DNA of 33,970 nt, taken from the NCBI GenBank assembly GCA_021162365.1, contig JAGGYW010000003.1:1-33970 (forward strand), given 5' to 3'. Each line of letters opens with the position of its first letter. Within the stretch, counting starts at the first letter, position 1. Under the pieces are notes generated by a model, which worked only from the letters and a program-made list of their open reading frames with translations, was not told the DNA's origin and did no database searches. The position numbers were made by a program, and so were the translations under genes. This stretch comes from Nanobdellota archaeon (lineage in GTDB: Archaea; Nanobdellota; Nanobdellia; CSSed11-243R1). Below, in pieces: positions 1-7,891 of this stretch.

Positions 1-195
1 ACTACGTATTATCTTTATATAATCTGGGTGGAAGCCTATGGATTCCACTCTTTTGAAAAACACATTCATTTTTTTATTAACGAGAAATTCCAGAAGAGAC
101 ATTGCATCTTTTGGATTCACTTTTTTGTCTTCTAAGATTTCACCTACTGTGAAGCAGTACTGAGAAAATTTGTCAACTTCTGTTTTAAATTCCAT
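1..195 (-). CDS. Partial CDS of unknown function, absent from the ORF track
   Basis: Minus-strand frame from ATG (complement of 193-195) reads MEFKTEVDKFSQYCFTVGEILEDKKVNPKDAMSLLEFLVNKKMNVFFKRVESIGFHPDYIKIIRS..., open to the window edge. TATA-like CTTTAAATA lies upstream. Confidence 0.75.
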   Translation of the reverse strand, partial: MEFKTEVDKFSQYCFTVGEILEDKKVNPKDAMSLLEFLVNKKMNVFFKRVESIGFHPDYIKIIRS

Positions 196-249
196 ATTTG
201 GTGTAACCAAAAAATAGTATTTAAAGGTTACTACAAAAAAAGAAAAAAA

Positions 250-282
250 GAAAGACGCCAAGACGGCGTCAAAGAGTCGGGG
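250..282 (-). terminator. Hairpin plus U-tract terminator-like structure
   Basis: Minus strand GACGCC-GTCTT-GGCGTC followed by TTTCTTTTTTTCTTTTTTT, downstream of the 322-1125 gene. Confidence 0.5.
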
Positions 283-321
283 GGATGAAAACAGCCTTAA
301 CTGTTTTTTCCGACAATGAGT

Positions 322-1125
322 TTATTTTTTGGGTAGCCCTTCCCAGACGCGGTCGAACATGTTTGTTAGCGCTGTTGAGATGGGCTGTGAGTTTAGCCAG
401 ACACCGACATCGTAGTTTGGATGCAAGTCTTTGTCGTTAAGTACCATGAAAACTGAGTGCTTTCCATCAATTACTGCAAACCTTGCTTCCAAATCTTTAA
501 GATTTCTAACTTCTGCAACTGACTTTAGTTTCTTCACAGCGTCTGTATTTGCATTGGTGATAGGTGCTGCTATTTTAACAGACACCCCTTTCTTTTTCGC
601 ATGTTCTATTGCAGATTTGAGGGCATCTGCTTTTCTTATTAACCCTTCTTCAGAAGTCACAAGAACAACGCTTCTTTTCGCACCTTTTATTAGTGATTCA
701 AGGTGGGAATAAATATTGTTTCTTCCTTTTAATGCACCTGAGAGCTCGCTCGGCTCTATGAAGTTAATTCCTTTCTTGTAAAGTGTTTCAAGTGTTTTGA
801 GCATTTCGGTTGATTTTACTTTATCCAAATTTTTAACTTTGTTTTCAGCACTTTCTCTTACATTCTTTTTAGCTCGTTCAACCACATCTTTTGGTGAGAC
901 GGCGATATATTGAATTGGCTTTCCAAGCTTCATGATAACAAAACCCTTTCTTTCAAGCGATTCTAGAACATCATATGTTCTTGAGCGTGGGACTCCTGCC
1001 ATGTTGCTTAGTTCCCCTGCGGTTGAAATTCCTCTAGAAAGCAAAGCTACCCAAATTTTAACTTCGTATAAGTTAAGGTCAAAAGTTCTTCTAAGCCTTG
1101 CAAGCATTTCGTCCTTCAAAACCAT
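322..1125 (-). CDS. TrmB-family transcriptional regulator
   Basis: N-terminal wHTH (LNLYEVKIWVALLSRGISTAGELSNMAGVPRSRTYDVLESLERKGFV) plus C-terminal PLD-like sensor region. Confidence 0.85.
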   Translation of the reverse strand: MVLKDEMLARLRRTFDLNLYEVKIWVALLSRGISTAGELSNMAGVPRSRTYDVLESLERKGFVIMKLGKPIQYIAVSPKDVVERAKKNVRESAENKVKNLDKVKSTEMLKTLETLYKKGINFIEPSELSGALKGRNNIYSHLESLIKGAKRSVVLVTSEEGLIRKADALKSAIEHAKKKGVSVKIAAPITNANTDAVKKLKSVAEVRNLKDLEARFAVIDGKHSVFMVLNDKDLHPNYDVGVWLNSQPISTALTNMFDRVWEGLPKK

Positions 1126-1256
1126 TTTACATCATCCCCCTTTTTCAATTCTTATACATAGCATTTTTACATTAATATAGTTTTCCCACCTCACCAGTCA
1201 CAACTTAAACGAACTAAGTTTTTACCATTTCTTAGTTACAAATATTTAGTAACTGT

Positions 1257-1784
1257 TTATTTATAAAGGTTTTGCTTCTTGAAAAGTAGTTTTTTGCTTG
1301 CGGGAGCAATGTTTAATGAAACCATGTTTTCATATTGTGCCCTTGTAAGCACGAGGGGCTTAATTGAGTAGCCAAATTCCTTTTTGATTGCGTCGCATAT
1401 CTCCTGCACTTTCTTTGTTTTTACATTCCCGATTACTAAAAGACTTGCTCTATCCTCTCCTTCATCAAGGAGGTGAATTTCCTCTGTTTTTTCTTTTGAG
1501 ACAATTGTGGTGAAAATATCTAATGGGGATTTCTTAGGAATTAACCTCTCTAAAAGTAGATATGCTTTTGAGTTTTGATTTACTTCATAAAATGAGAACA
1601 CTCCACTTTTTGTTTTTTTGAGCAATCCACTTTTTTCTAATTTTTTAAAAATTCTATAGACGGTTGCAACTGGTATGTTTGTCTTTCTTGAAATCTCTCT
1701 TATACCAATTGTTTTTCTTCCTGGAATTTCAGAGAGTACAGAAATAGTTTTTTCATCAAACATTGATTTTAGTATGTTTTCCAT
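1257..1784 (-). CDS. Winged-helix transcriptional regulator
   Basis: IGIREISRKTNIPVATVYRIFKKLEKSGLLKKTKSG wHTH. Divergent from the nitroreductase gene. Confidence 0.8.
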   Translation of the reverse strand: MENILKSMFDEKTISVLSEIPGRKTIGIREISRKTNIPVATVYRIFKKLEKSGLLKKTKSGVFSFYEVNQNSKAYLLLERLIPKKSPLDIFTTIVSKEKTEEIHLLDEGEDRASLLVIGNVKTKKVQEICDAIKKEFGYSIKPLVLTRAQYENMVSLNIAPASKKLLFKKQNLYK

Positions 1785-1789
1785 TATTT

Positions 1790-1850
1790 TTTCACATGAA
1801 ATTTTTATATAAAAATGTTTCTATTTTGAAACGCTGTTTCATGTGTGGAA
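1790..1850. promoter_or_regulatory. Divergent promoter/operator region
   Basis: TTTCACATGAAA at 1790-1801 and TTTCATGTGTGGAA at 1837-1850. CACATGAAA and TTTCATGTG are 9-bp inverted copies flanking TTTTTATATAAAAA. Confidence 0.5.
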
Positions 1851-1890
1851 CACCTAATATTTTATATTTGAGCGCGGCGTCTAAAAATGT

Positions 1891-2451
1891 ATGGATGTTT
1901 TTGAGGCAATCTTTGATAGGCGAAGCATAAGAAAGTTTATAGATAAACCTGTTGAGGAAGAAAAGATAGCAAAGATATTGGATGCTGCAAGATGGGCGCC
2001 TTCCGTTGGTAATTTACAGGAATGGCAATTTATTGTTGTGAGAGACCCAGGCAGAAAACTTCAGTTGTCTGAAGCTGCTGTTGGTCAGTACTGGATTGCA
2101 CAAGCATCTGTAATAATTGTTGTTTTAACTAAGAATGATAGAGTAACCCGCGCATATGGCCGCAGAGGCGAAGAATACTTCGTAAAATACGATGCTGCTG
2201 CAGCAATTCAAAATATGTTATTAGCAGCGCATGCTCTTGGATTGGGTGCATGCTGGGTTTCTGTTTTTGATGAAACCGCAGTTGAAAGAATTTTAAAAAT
2301 TCCTTCAGAGATAGATGTACATGCTTTGATTCCAATTGGTTATCCTGCAGAGAACCCAATTCCACCTCACAGGATTGGAATAGAATATATAACATTTTTT
2401 GAAGAGTATGGCAAACGCTGGGTAAAAAATGTGCCTAAATTTTTGAGATGA
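1891..2451 (+). CDS. Nitroreductase family protein
   Basis: MDVFEAIFDRRSIRKFIDKPVEEEKIAKILDAARWAPSVGNLQEWQFIVV...GLGACWV: nitroreductase signatures. Confidence 0.92.
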   Translation: MDVFEAIFDRRSIRKFIDKPVEEEKIAKILDAARWAPSVGNLQEWQFIVVRDPGRKLQLSEAAVGQYWIAQASVIIVVLTKNDRVTRAYGRRGEEYFVKYDAAAAIQNMLLAAHALGLGACWVSVFDETAVERILKIPSEIDVHALIPIGYPAENPIPPHRIGIEYITFFEEYGKRWVKNVPKFLR

Positions 2452-2794
2452 CTTTGGAGTAGTTAAAAAAGCTCATTTCTTTCTTTTTTCCATGAGAAAT
2501 GGACGTTTATATGTTTAAATGTAATAATAACAAAATATAACACTAATTACTGAAAAGTATTTAAATAATTACTCTTTAGAATAATTTAATTAAAATTTTT
2601 ACGCGGCTTGAAACAAATTCTACCAGCTTGAGCTTTAAACTTTCAAAAGCCAACGTCACGATTTCTGTTAGCTTTCTAATACCCATATAGATATTGGTCA
2701 TATAAAAACTTTTCGGTTGGCGCATAAATGGGCTCGCCGACCTCAAGATGACGGGTAAAAGGGAGAAAAAAACAAAAAAGAGGAGGAGAGGAAA

Positions 2795-3874
2795 ATGAGT
2801 TTTATCATACAAGACGCTTTGAAAGCGGCTAAGGAACAAGAAGCTAAATGGAATGAAAGCTTCGTTGGTAAAGCCAACATAAAAGTAATTGGTGTTGGCG
2901 GTGCTGGAAACAATATGGGGGACTGGTTGTACCACAAGGGAGTAAAGGGTGCTGAAATCATATTAGCAAACACCGATAAGGCACACCTTGACGCAAGAGA
3001 AGCAGACAAGAAGATTTTGATTGGAAAAGAATCTACAAGAGGACTAGGTGCAGGTGGATACCTTGAAGTTGGAGAACAAGCAGCAAAGGAATCTCTTCCA
3101 GAATTGAAAGAGGCATTGAAGAATTCAGACATGGTATTTGTTTGCGCAGGTATGGGTGGAGGAACAGGAACAGGAGCTTCACCAATTGTTGCTCAAGTAG
3201 CAAAAGAACAAGGTGCAATTGTTATTGGTACTGTCACAATGCCCTTTAAGATTGAGAAGGCAAGAATTGAGAAGGCAGAGGAAGGACTTCAAAAGTTGAG
3301 GAAGAACTGTGACACAGTAATTGTAATTGACAATAATAGATTAATTGAGATCGCAGGTCAGTTGCCAATAAGCCAAGCATTTGGTGTTGCAAACGAGCTT
3401 GTTGCAACAATGATTAAGGGAATTGTAGAAATGATTACGGTTCCATCCCTTGTAAACAGAGACTTTGCAGACATAAAGGCAGTTATGACTGGCGGCGGAG
3501 TCGCAGTAATCGGTGTTGGTGAATCAGACACAGAAAATAGAGTTGATGAGGCAGTAAAGAGAGCATTGTTGAACCCATTGCTTGATGTAAGTTATGAAGG
3601 AGCCCAAGGTGCATTAATCCACATTACAGGTGGACCAGACATGACACTTGAGGAAGTTAACAGAGTTGGTGAAATGGTAACAGCAAGCTTGGACCCAGAT
3701 GCAATGGTTACATGGGGAGCAAGAGTGCAAGACAACATGACTGGAAAGCTAAGAGTAATGACAATTATAACAGGTGTTAAGTCACCATACATCCTTGGAC
3801 CATCAACATCAAAAAAGGTGGCAGAAAAAGCAGCAAAGGTTTCCAGTGAATTGGGAATAGAGATTTTGAGGTAA
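2795..3874 (+). CDS. ftsZ: Cell division protein FtsZ family
   Basis: IKVIGVGGAGNN and tubulin signature GMGGGTGTGASP. Confidence 0.93.
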   Translation: MSFIIQDALKAAKEQEAKWNESFVGKANIKVIGVGGAGNNMGDWLYHKGVKGAEIILANTDKAHLDAREADKKILIGKESTRGLGAGGYLEVGEQAAKESLPELKEALKNSDMVFVCAGMGGGTGTGASPIVAQVAKEQGAIVIGTVTMPFKIEKARIEKAEEGLQKLRKNCDTVIVIDNNRLIEIAGQLPISQAFGVANELVATMIKGIVEMITVPSLVNRDFADIKAVMTGGGVAVIGVGESDTENRVDEAVKRALLNPLLDVSYEGAQGALIHITGGPDMTLEEVNRVGEMVTASLDPDAMVTWGARVQDNMTGKLRVMTIITGVKSPYILGPSTSKKVAEKAAKVSSELGIEILR

Positions 3875-3897
3875 AGGGGTTTTTCCCTTTTTCCATT
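3873..3897 (+). terminator. Terminator-like hairpin after ftsZ
   Basis: AAAGGG-GTTTTT-CCCTTT followed by T-rich sequence. Confidence 0.4.
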
Positions 3898-3912
3898 TTT
3901 CACATTCATTTT

Positions 3913-4145
3913 TCAGCGAGCGCACCCGAGGCAGGTCCTTCCTCCCCCAGGAAGGACCGCCCTCCCTTCCAGCCTTTGTGAAAGAGCTGGTAGAAAAGGA
4001 GAAATCACAAAATCCGAACTTTCCGTTAACGCTTTGCGCGTAGCGGAAAGGGTTATCATGCTCTCATCCTAGAGAGCACCCCTTTGCCCTTTGGCCCGGC
4101 TGTAGACTAGTTCTCACCCCAGATTGGCCGGGCGGGGCATCATAA
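3913..4145. ncRNA. GC-rich structured intergenic region, candidate ncRNA of unknown class
   Basis: Strongly GC-rich against an AT-rich background, with many hairpins: GGTCCTTCC/GGAAGGACC, CCAGC/GCTGG, GCTCTC/GAGAGC, GCCCGGC/GCCGGGC, CCGCCC/GGGCGG. Minus strand favoured because the embedded element lies in that sense. Confidence 0.55.
4017..4055 (-). repeat. Mirror/triplex hairpin element, divergent copy E1
   Basis: Minus strand TAA-CC-CTTTC..CAAAG-CG-TTA-ACG-GAAAG. Linker CGTTAACG; TAA/TTA complementary. Confidence 0.55.
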
Positions 4146-4592
4146 TTATTCGATGTTTACTCTTCGGAATTTGCTCCAATATTTATCAAAGTCTGTATCA
4201 TAGAAAATATCCTCAATTTGGATGTTCCCACTTTCTTTTACGATTAGTGGAGATTCGTATTTTTTAGATCCATTTTCATAGGTACTCATTAATTCTTCTA
4301 TAGTTCTTTTAATTGCATTTCTTAGATCCTCCTTTACAACTAGATCTAATTCGGCCTTTAACGCGTCGCTTCTTTCTGCAAGGTTGGGTAGAGCTAGCTC
4401 AAGCCAATTGATTAAGTCTTCTTCATTTATGGACTTTTTATCATACTGGTTTTTGTATACTGTGGCGAGGACCACCTTACTTAATTCTCTATAGGATATG
4501 TTTGTCCTATAAACTAATTCTTTTTCTATACTTGGTGGGATTTTTCCATATAATTCAAACACTAAATCTTCATCCATAATTTCACCTTCCAA
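4146..4592 (-). CDS. Hypothetical protein, co-oriented with the SWIM gene
   Basis: 148-aa ORF overlapping the end of the upstream ORF. Confidence 0.7.
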   Translation of the reverse strand: MEGEIMDEDLVFELYGKIPPSIEKELVYRTNISYRELSKVVLATVYKNQYDKKSINEEDLINWLELALPNLAERSDALKAELDLVVKEDLRNAIKRTIEELMSTYENGSKKYESPLIVKESGNIQIEDIFYDTDFDKYWSKFRRVNIE

Positions 4593-5646
4593 TTATCCAT
4601 CTTAGTTCGCTTTTGTCAGGGTATTTTAATTCGAACGTTTTGTAAACTCGCATGCGCCTGCGGAGAGGATCTCTACCATAACCGACATTTCTTCCGAATT
4701 TTCTAATTATTTCATCTCTGGACATTCCATCTACATATGTTACTTTCATTACACTGACTGTTCCTTCATCTATGTTGGGCATAATTCTCAAATCTGTATC
4801 TTTATCAATTGAATAGTTCCAATAGCAGTTGCCGTCAAATTCCTTTGCAATTCCTTCTCTTTTGTAGCCCATCTCTAAAAGGTTCTTTCTAATTTTCCAC
4901 ATTTTAATCCCTAATCCGTCTGGATATTCTTCTTTCTTTTTCGAGCAGGTGAATATAACCCTACCATCATCTACGAGGTCTTCTAAATGGGGGGACAAGA
5001 TATCTCTTCTCATGAGCTCTTTATCTATATTGAAAAGTTTTCTTCCATCTATGTATCTGCTTTTAACTACATATGCAGCGAGATCTTCATCTACAACAAA
5101 AGGCAAAAATATCTCCCCTTTAAGCATTGGCTTACATTCTTTTAGGGATTCATGTCCGCTGTATAGCGCGTATAATGCGGCGGCCGCGTGGGCACAGCAA
5201 ACTTTCCTGTTTGTAAATTCGCCTAAGCCTTTGTAAAGTGAATCTTTGCAGTTGCAGCTTATATCAAATGTGTCCTGAAGTTTTCCATCTAAAAGCTGAG
5301 CTCCCTTTACCATAACTGTGTAAGATGCTATTCTGTTTTTGTTTTCATCACTTCTTCCCCCATGCCTTCTTGAGTTGACAATAACAATCCCAACTGTTCC
5401 GCCAACATCCCCCTTTTGTATGCCTCTTCTATTTGTTAATTTTTTACTTCCTTTTACTTTCATAACTTCTTTTTCAAGCTCAGAGTAGTCGTAGTTATTC
5501 CTTTCAAAAATTTCTTTTTTCTCTTCAGGGGGCATTCCAAGAAATATTCCTTCGTAGAAAGTCGAGGGCTGGAAGAATATTCTTTTCCTGTCGTTGAATA
5601 TAATTTCGGGTCCAAATCCGTTTGGGATTATTCCATAAGTAATCAT
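4582..5646 (-). CDS. SWIM-type zinc finger domain protein
   Basis: CNCKDSLYKGLGEFTNRKVCCAHAAAALY (CxC...CxH). Confidence 0.6.
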   Translation of the reverse strand: MITYGIIPNGFGPEIIFNDRKRIFFQPSTFYEGIFLGMPPEEKKEIFERNNYDYSELEKEVMKVKGSKKLTNRRGIQKGDVGGTVGIVIVNSRRHGGRSDENKNRIASYTVMVKGAQLLDGKLQDTFDISCNCKDSLYKGLGEFTNRKVCCAHAAAALYALYSGHESLKECKPMLKGEIFLPFVVDEDLAAYVVKSRYIDGRKLFNIDKELMRRDILSPHLEDLVDDGRVIFTCSKKKEEYPDGLGIKMWKIRKNLLEMGYKREGIAKEFDGNCYWNYSIDKDTDLRIMPNIDEGTVSVMKVTYVDGMSRDEIIRKFGRNVGYGRDPLRRRMRVYKTFELKYPDKSELRWIIGR

Positions 5647-5707
5647 GTTATCACTAAAAAGTTAGTTATTTATATCAATTATGCCAAACCAAAACATTTA
5701 TAAATAG

Positions 5708-5727
5708 TAACTACTATAAGGTAGTTA
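5708..5727. promoter_or_regulatory. Palindromic operator candidate
   Basis: TAACTAC-TATAAG-GTAGTTA, perfect 7-bp arms, next to TTTATAAATA. Confidence 0.6.
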
Positions 5728-5797
5728 AAATAAGTATGCCGAATGGTAATGCTTATAAAGCAGATCAAACATCTGCAAAACTCCGCGAGGTGAAAAA

Positions 5798-6106
5798 ATG
5801 GCAATAAAAATATTTGGAAGATATTCATTGAATATGGAGGATAATCCCAAAGTAGGGGAAGTTGTTGAGGGTAAAATGTCTATTTATAATTCTGAAGCAA
5901 AAGTTGGTCCAAAAGATGTTGGGCTTAACGTTGGGAGAATTCCTTATGCTATAGCGAGAGGGCAGAAAGTTTCAATTGAAGATATTGTGGAAACAAAAAT
6001 GCCTACAACTGGAGCGAGAGTTACACATAGCTATAGCCCAATTGGGAACATTTACAGGCTGATGAGAGACATAATGGAAAATCCCGAGAAGTATAAACAA
6101 AGGTAA
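5798..6106 (+). CDS. Hypothetical protein
   Basis: 102-aa ORF with SD-like GAGGTGA upstream. Confidence 0.7.
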   Translation: MAIKIFGRYSLNMEDNPKVGEVVEGKMSIYNSEAKVGPKDVGLNVGRIPYAIARGQKVSIEDIVETKMPTTGARVTHSYSPIGNIYRLMRDIMENPEKYKQR

Positions 6107-6109
6107 ATT

Positions 6110-6147
6110 GCACTTTTTCTTTGTGAAAGAAAACCTGCACTAAAGGA
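6110..6147 (+). repeat. Mirror/triplex hairpin element, degenerate R2, copy E2
   Basis: GCA-CT-TTTTCTTT-GTG-AAAGAAAA-CC-TGC-ACT-AAAGGA. Confidence 0.6.
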
Positions 6148-6167
6148 CTAAATTAATAAACCGCTTA

Positions 6168-6201
6168 GCACCTTCTTAGAAAGAAGCTGCACCAAGAAAG
6201 A
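6168..6201 (+). repeat. Mirror/triplex hairpin element, copy E3
   Basis: GCA-CC-TTCTT-AGA-AAGAA-GC-TGC-ACC-AAGAAAGA. R2 AAGAAAGA is the mirror of AGAAAGAA. Confidence 0.75.
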
Positions 6202-6236
6202 CTAAATTAATAAACTGCTTATTCTTTTATTTTTGT

Positions 6237-7514
6237 ATGGCTAAGGCAGGAGATTTAGTTGAGATTGTCACAAAAGACAAAAAGTACCGCGGCATTTTGA
6301 TGCCGAAGCCAGAAATTTTAAAGAGTAATTCAATTGTCATCAAGCTTGATTCTGGGTACAACGTTGGGATCGACAAAAAGAAAATAAAGAAAATAAAAGT
6401 TATCAAGAAGGCAAAGCCAAAGAAAGAAAAAAAGAAAAAAATAAAGCAAAACAAAAAGCTCCCGACTGTTTCAATCCTTTCGACTGGGGGAACTATTTCT
6501 TCGAAAGTTGACTATACTACTGGTGGTACTTATGCTTCTTTGACTGCAGAAGATTTTGTTGAGCTTGAGCCAAAACTTTTGAAGTTTGCGAACATCCGCG
6601 CAAAAAGAATCCTCCAGCTTATGAGTGAAGATGTAAATCCAGATGATTGGATTAAGATTGCAAAAGAGATTTACAGGGAATTAAACAAAAAAGATGTTAC
6701 TGGAGTTGTAGTAACTCACGGCACAGACACTTTGCACTACACTGCATCCATACTTTCTTTTATGTTTCCAAAACTTTCAAAGCCAATTGTTTTAGTTGGA
6801 GCGCAGCGCTCTACAGATAGAGGGAGCAGCGATACCTTCATGAATTTGATTTGCTCTGTTATATCTGCAACACAAAATATTGGAGAAGTTCTTGTTTGCA
6901 TGCATGCAACCCCAAATGATGATTTTTGCTATCTGCATCGTGCAACAAAGGTAAGGAAAATGCACACAAGCAGAAGAGATGCTTTTCGTTCAATAAATCA
7001 ATTTCCAATAGCAAAGGTTTTTCCAGATGGTAGAATTGAAATTCTAGTTGACTACAAAAAACCGGATGAAAAAACAGAATTAGATGTGAAAATTGACAAA
7101 AAGGTGGCTCTTGTTTATGTTTATCCTGGGATGGATCCAAAGATTTTAGATTACTATGCTAAGAAAAAATATCACGGTATTGTCTTAATGGGAACTGGGC
7201 TCGGACATGTACCGACGAACGGCAAGCTTTCCTTAATTCCAAAAATAAAATCAATGATTAAAAAAGGGATTGCTGTTTGCATAACCTCGCAGTGTCTTTA
7301 TGGCAGAACTCATGAGTTTGTGTATTCAAACTTAAGGAAGCTTGAAAGTGTGGGCGCCATCTTTTGCGAGGATATGCTTCCTGAAACTGCTTATACAAAA
7401 TTAATGTTTGTTTTGGGAAAGACAAGAAAGCTTGAGAAGGTAAAAGAATTGATGCAAAAGAATTTGAGGGGAGAAATAAACAAAACCCTGAGCGTTAAAA
7501 TGTTTATGAATTAG
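6237..7514 (+). CDS. gatD: Glu-tRNA(Gln) amidotransferase subunit D
   Basis: Asparaginase-like STGGTISSKVDYTTGG and VVTHGTDTLHYTA with N-terminal extension; gatE downstream. Confidence 0.92.
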   Translation: MAKAGDLVEIVTKDKKYRGILMPKPEILKSNSIVIKLDSGYNVGIDKKKIKKIKVIKKAKPKKEKKKKIKQNKKLPTVSILSTGGTISSKVDYTTGGTYASLTAEDFVELEPKLLKFANIRAKRILQLMSEDVNPDDWIKIAKEIYRELNKKDVTGVVVTHGTDTLHYTASILSFMFPKLSKPIVLVGAQRSTDRGSSDTFMNLICSVISATQNIGEVLVCMHATPNDDFCYLHRATKVRKMHTSRRDAFRSINQFPIAKVFPDGRIEILVDYKKPDEKTELDVKIDKKVALVYVYPGMDPKILDYYAKKKYHGIVLMGTGLGHVPTNGKLSLIPKIKSMIKKGIAVCITSQCLYGRTHEFVYSNLRKLESVGAIFCEDMLPETAYTKLMFVLGKTRKLEKVKELMQKNLRGEINKTLSVKMFMN

Positions 7515-7522
7515 GTGGTAGT

Positions 7523-7891
7523 ATGACTCATTTGGTTGTTTATGTTCCAAAAGCAGATGGAAAATCAATAGATGATTTGTTCCCCGAAGATGTTTTGGAT
7601 AAGATCCCCACAAAAAATGAAATAGAGTTAATTGAGGAGCAAAACGGTTACACTTTAAGAACAAATATGGGTGATCTCCCTGAAAGAGACAGGCTTCGGA
7701 TTGCACTTGCCAATTTGGATGTTCACCTTGGTAAGCTTGGGATTACAGAGTATAGATTATGGGTGAGTGTTAATGTGCTTCAGTTGAATGGCGTATTTTA
7801 TCGTGCTTCTCAGGGAGAAGATGTAAATGGAAAAATAGAATCTGAATTAGATAAGGTGTATAACTTTGGACTACAAAAAAATTGGACTTAA
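7523..7891 (+). CDS. Hypothetical protein between gatD and gatE
   Basis: 122-aa ORF, 9 bp after gatD, overlapping the gatE start. Confidence 0.75.
   Translation: MTHLVVYVPKADGKSIDDLFPEDVLDKIPTKNEIELIEEQNGYTLRTNMGDLPERDRLRIALANLDVHLGKLGITEYRLWVSVNVLQLNGVFYRASQGEDVNGKIESELDKVYNFGLQKNWT

Larger units (their letters stand above)
6110..6221 (+). repeat. Tandem duplication carrying element plus AT-rich promoter-like tail
   Basis: 6110-6167 and 6168-6221 both end GACTAAATTAATAAAC[C/T]GCTTA. Confidence 0.8.

Noticed and set aside
1236-1256. AGTTAC-N9-GTAACT as another copy of the operator
   Set aside because: Half-site order and spacing differ from TTACTAC-N6-GTAGTAA; kept separate.
3913-4145. RNase P RNA, SRP RNA or 5S rRNA
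   Set aside because: Fragments resemble conserved blocks (GGAGGAAGGACC, AGAACTAGTCTACAG), but order and spacing do not fit any of these by eye; needs a covariance search.
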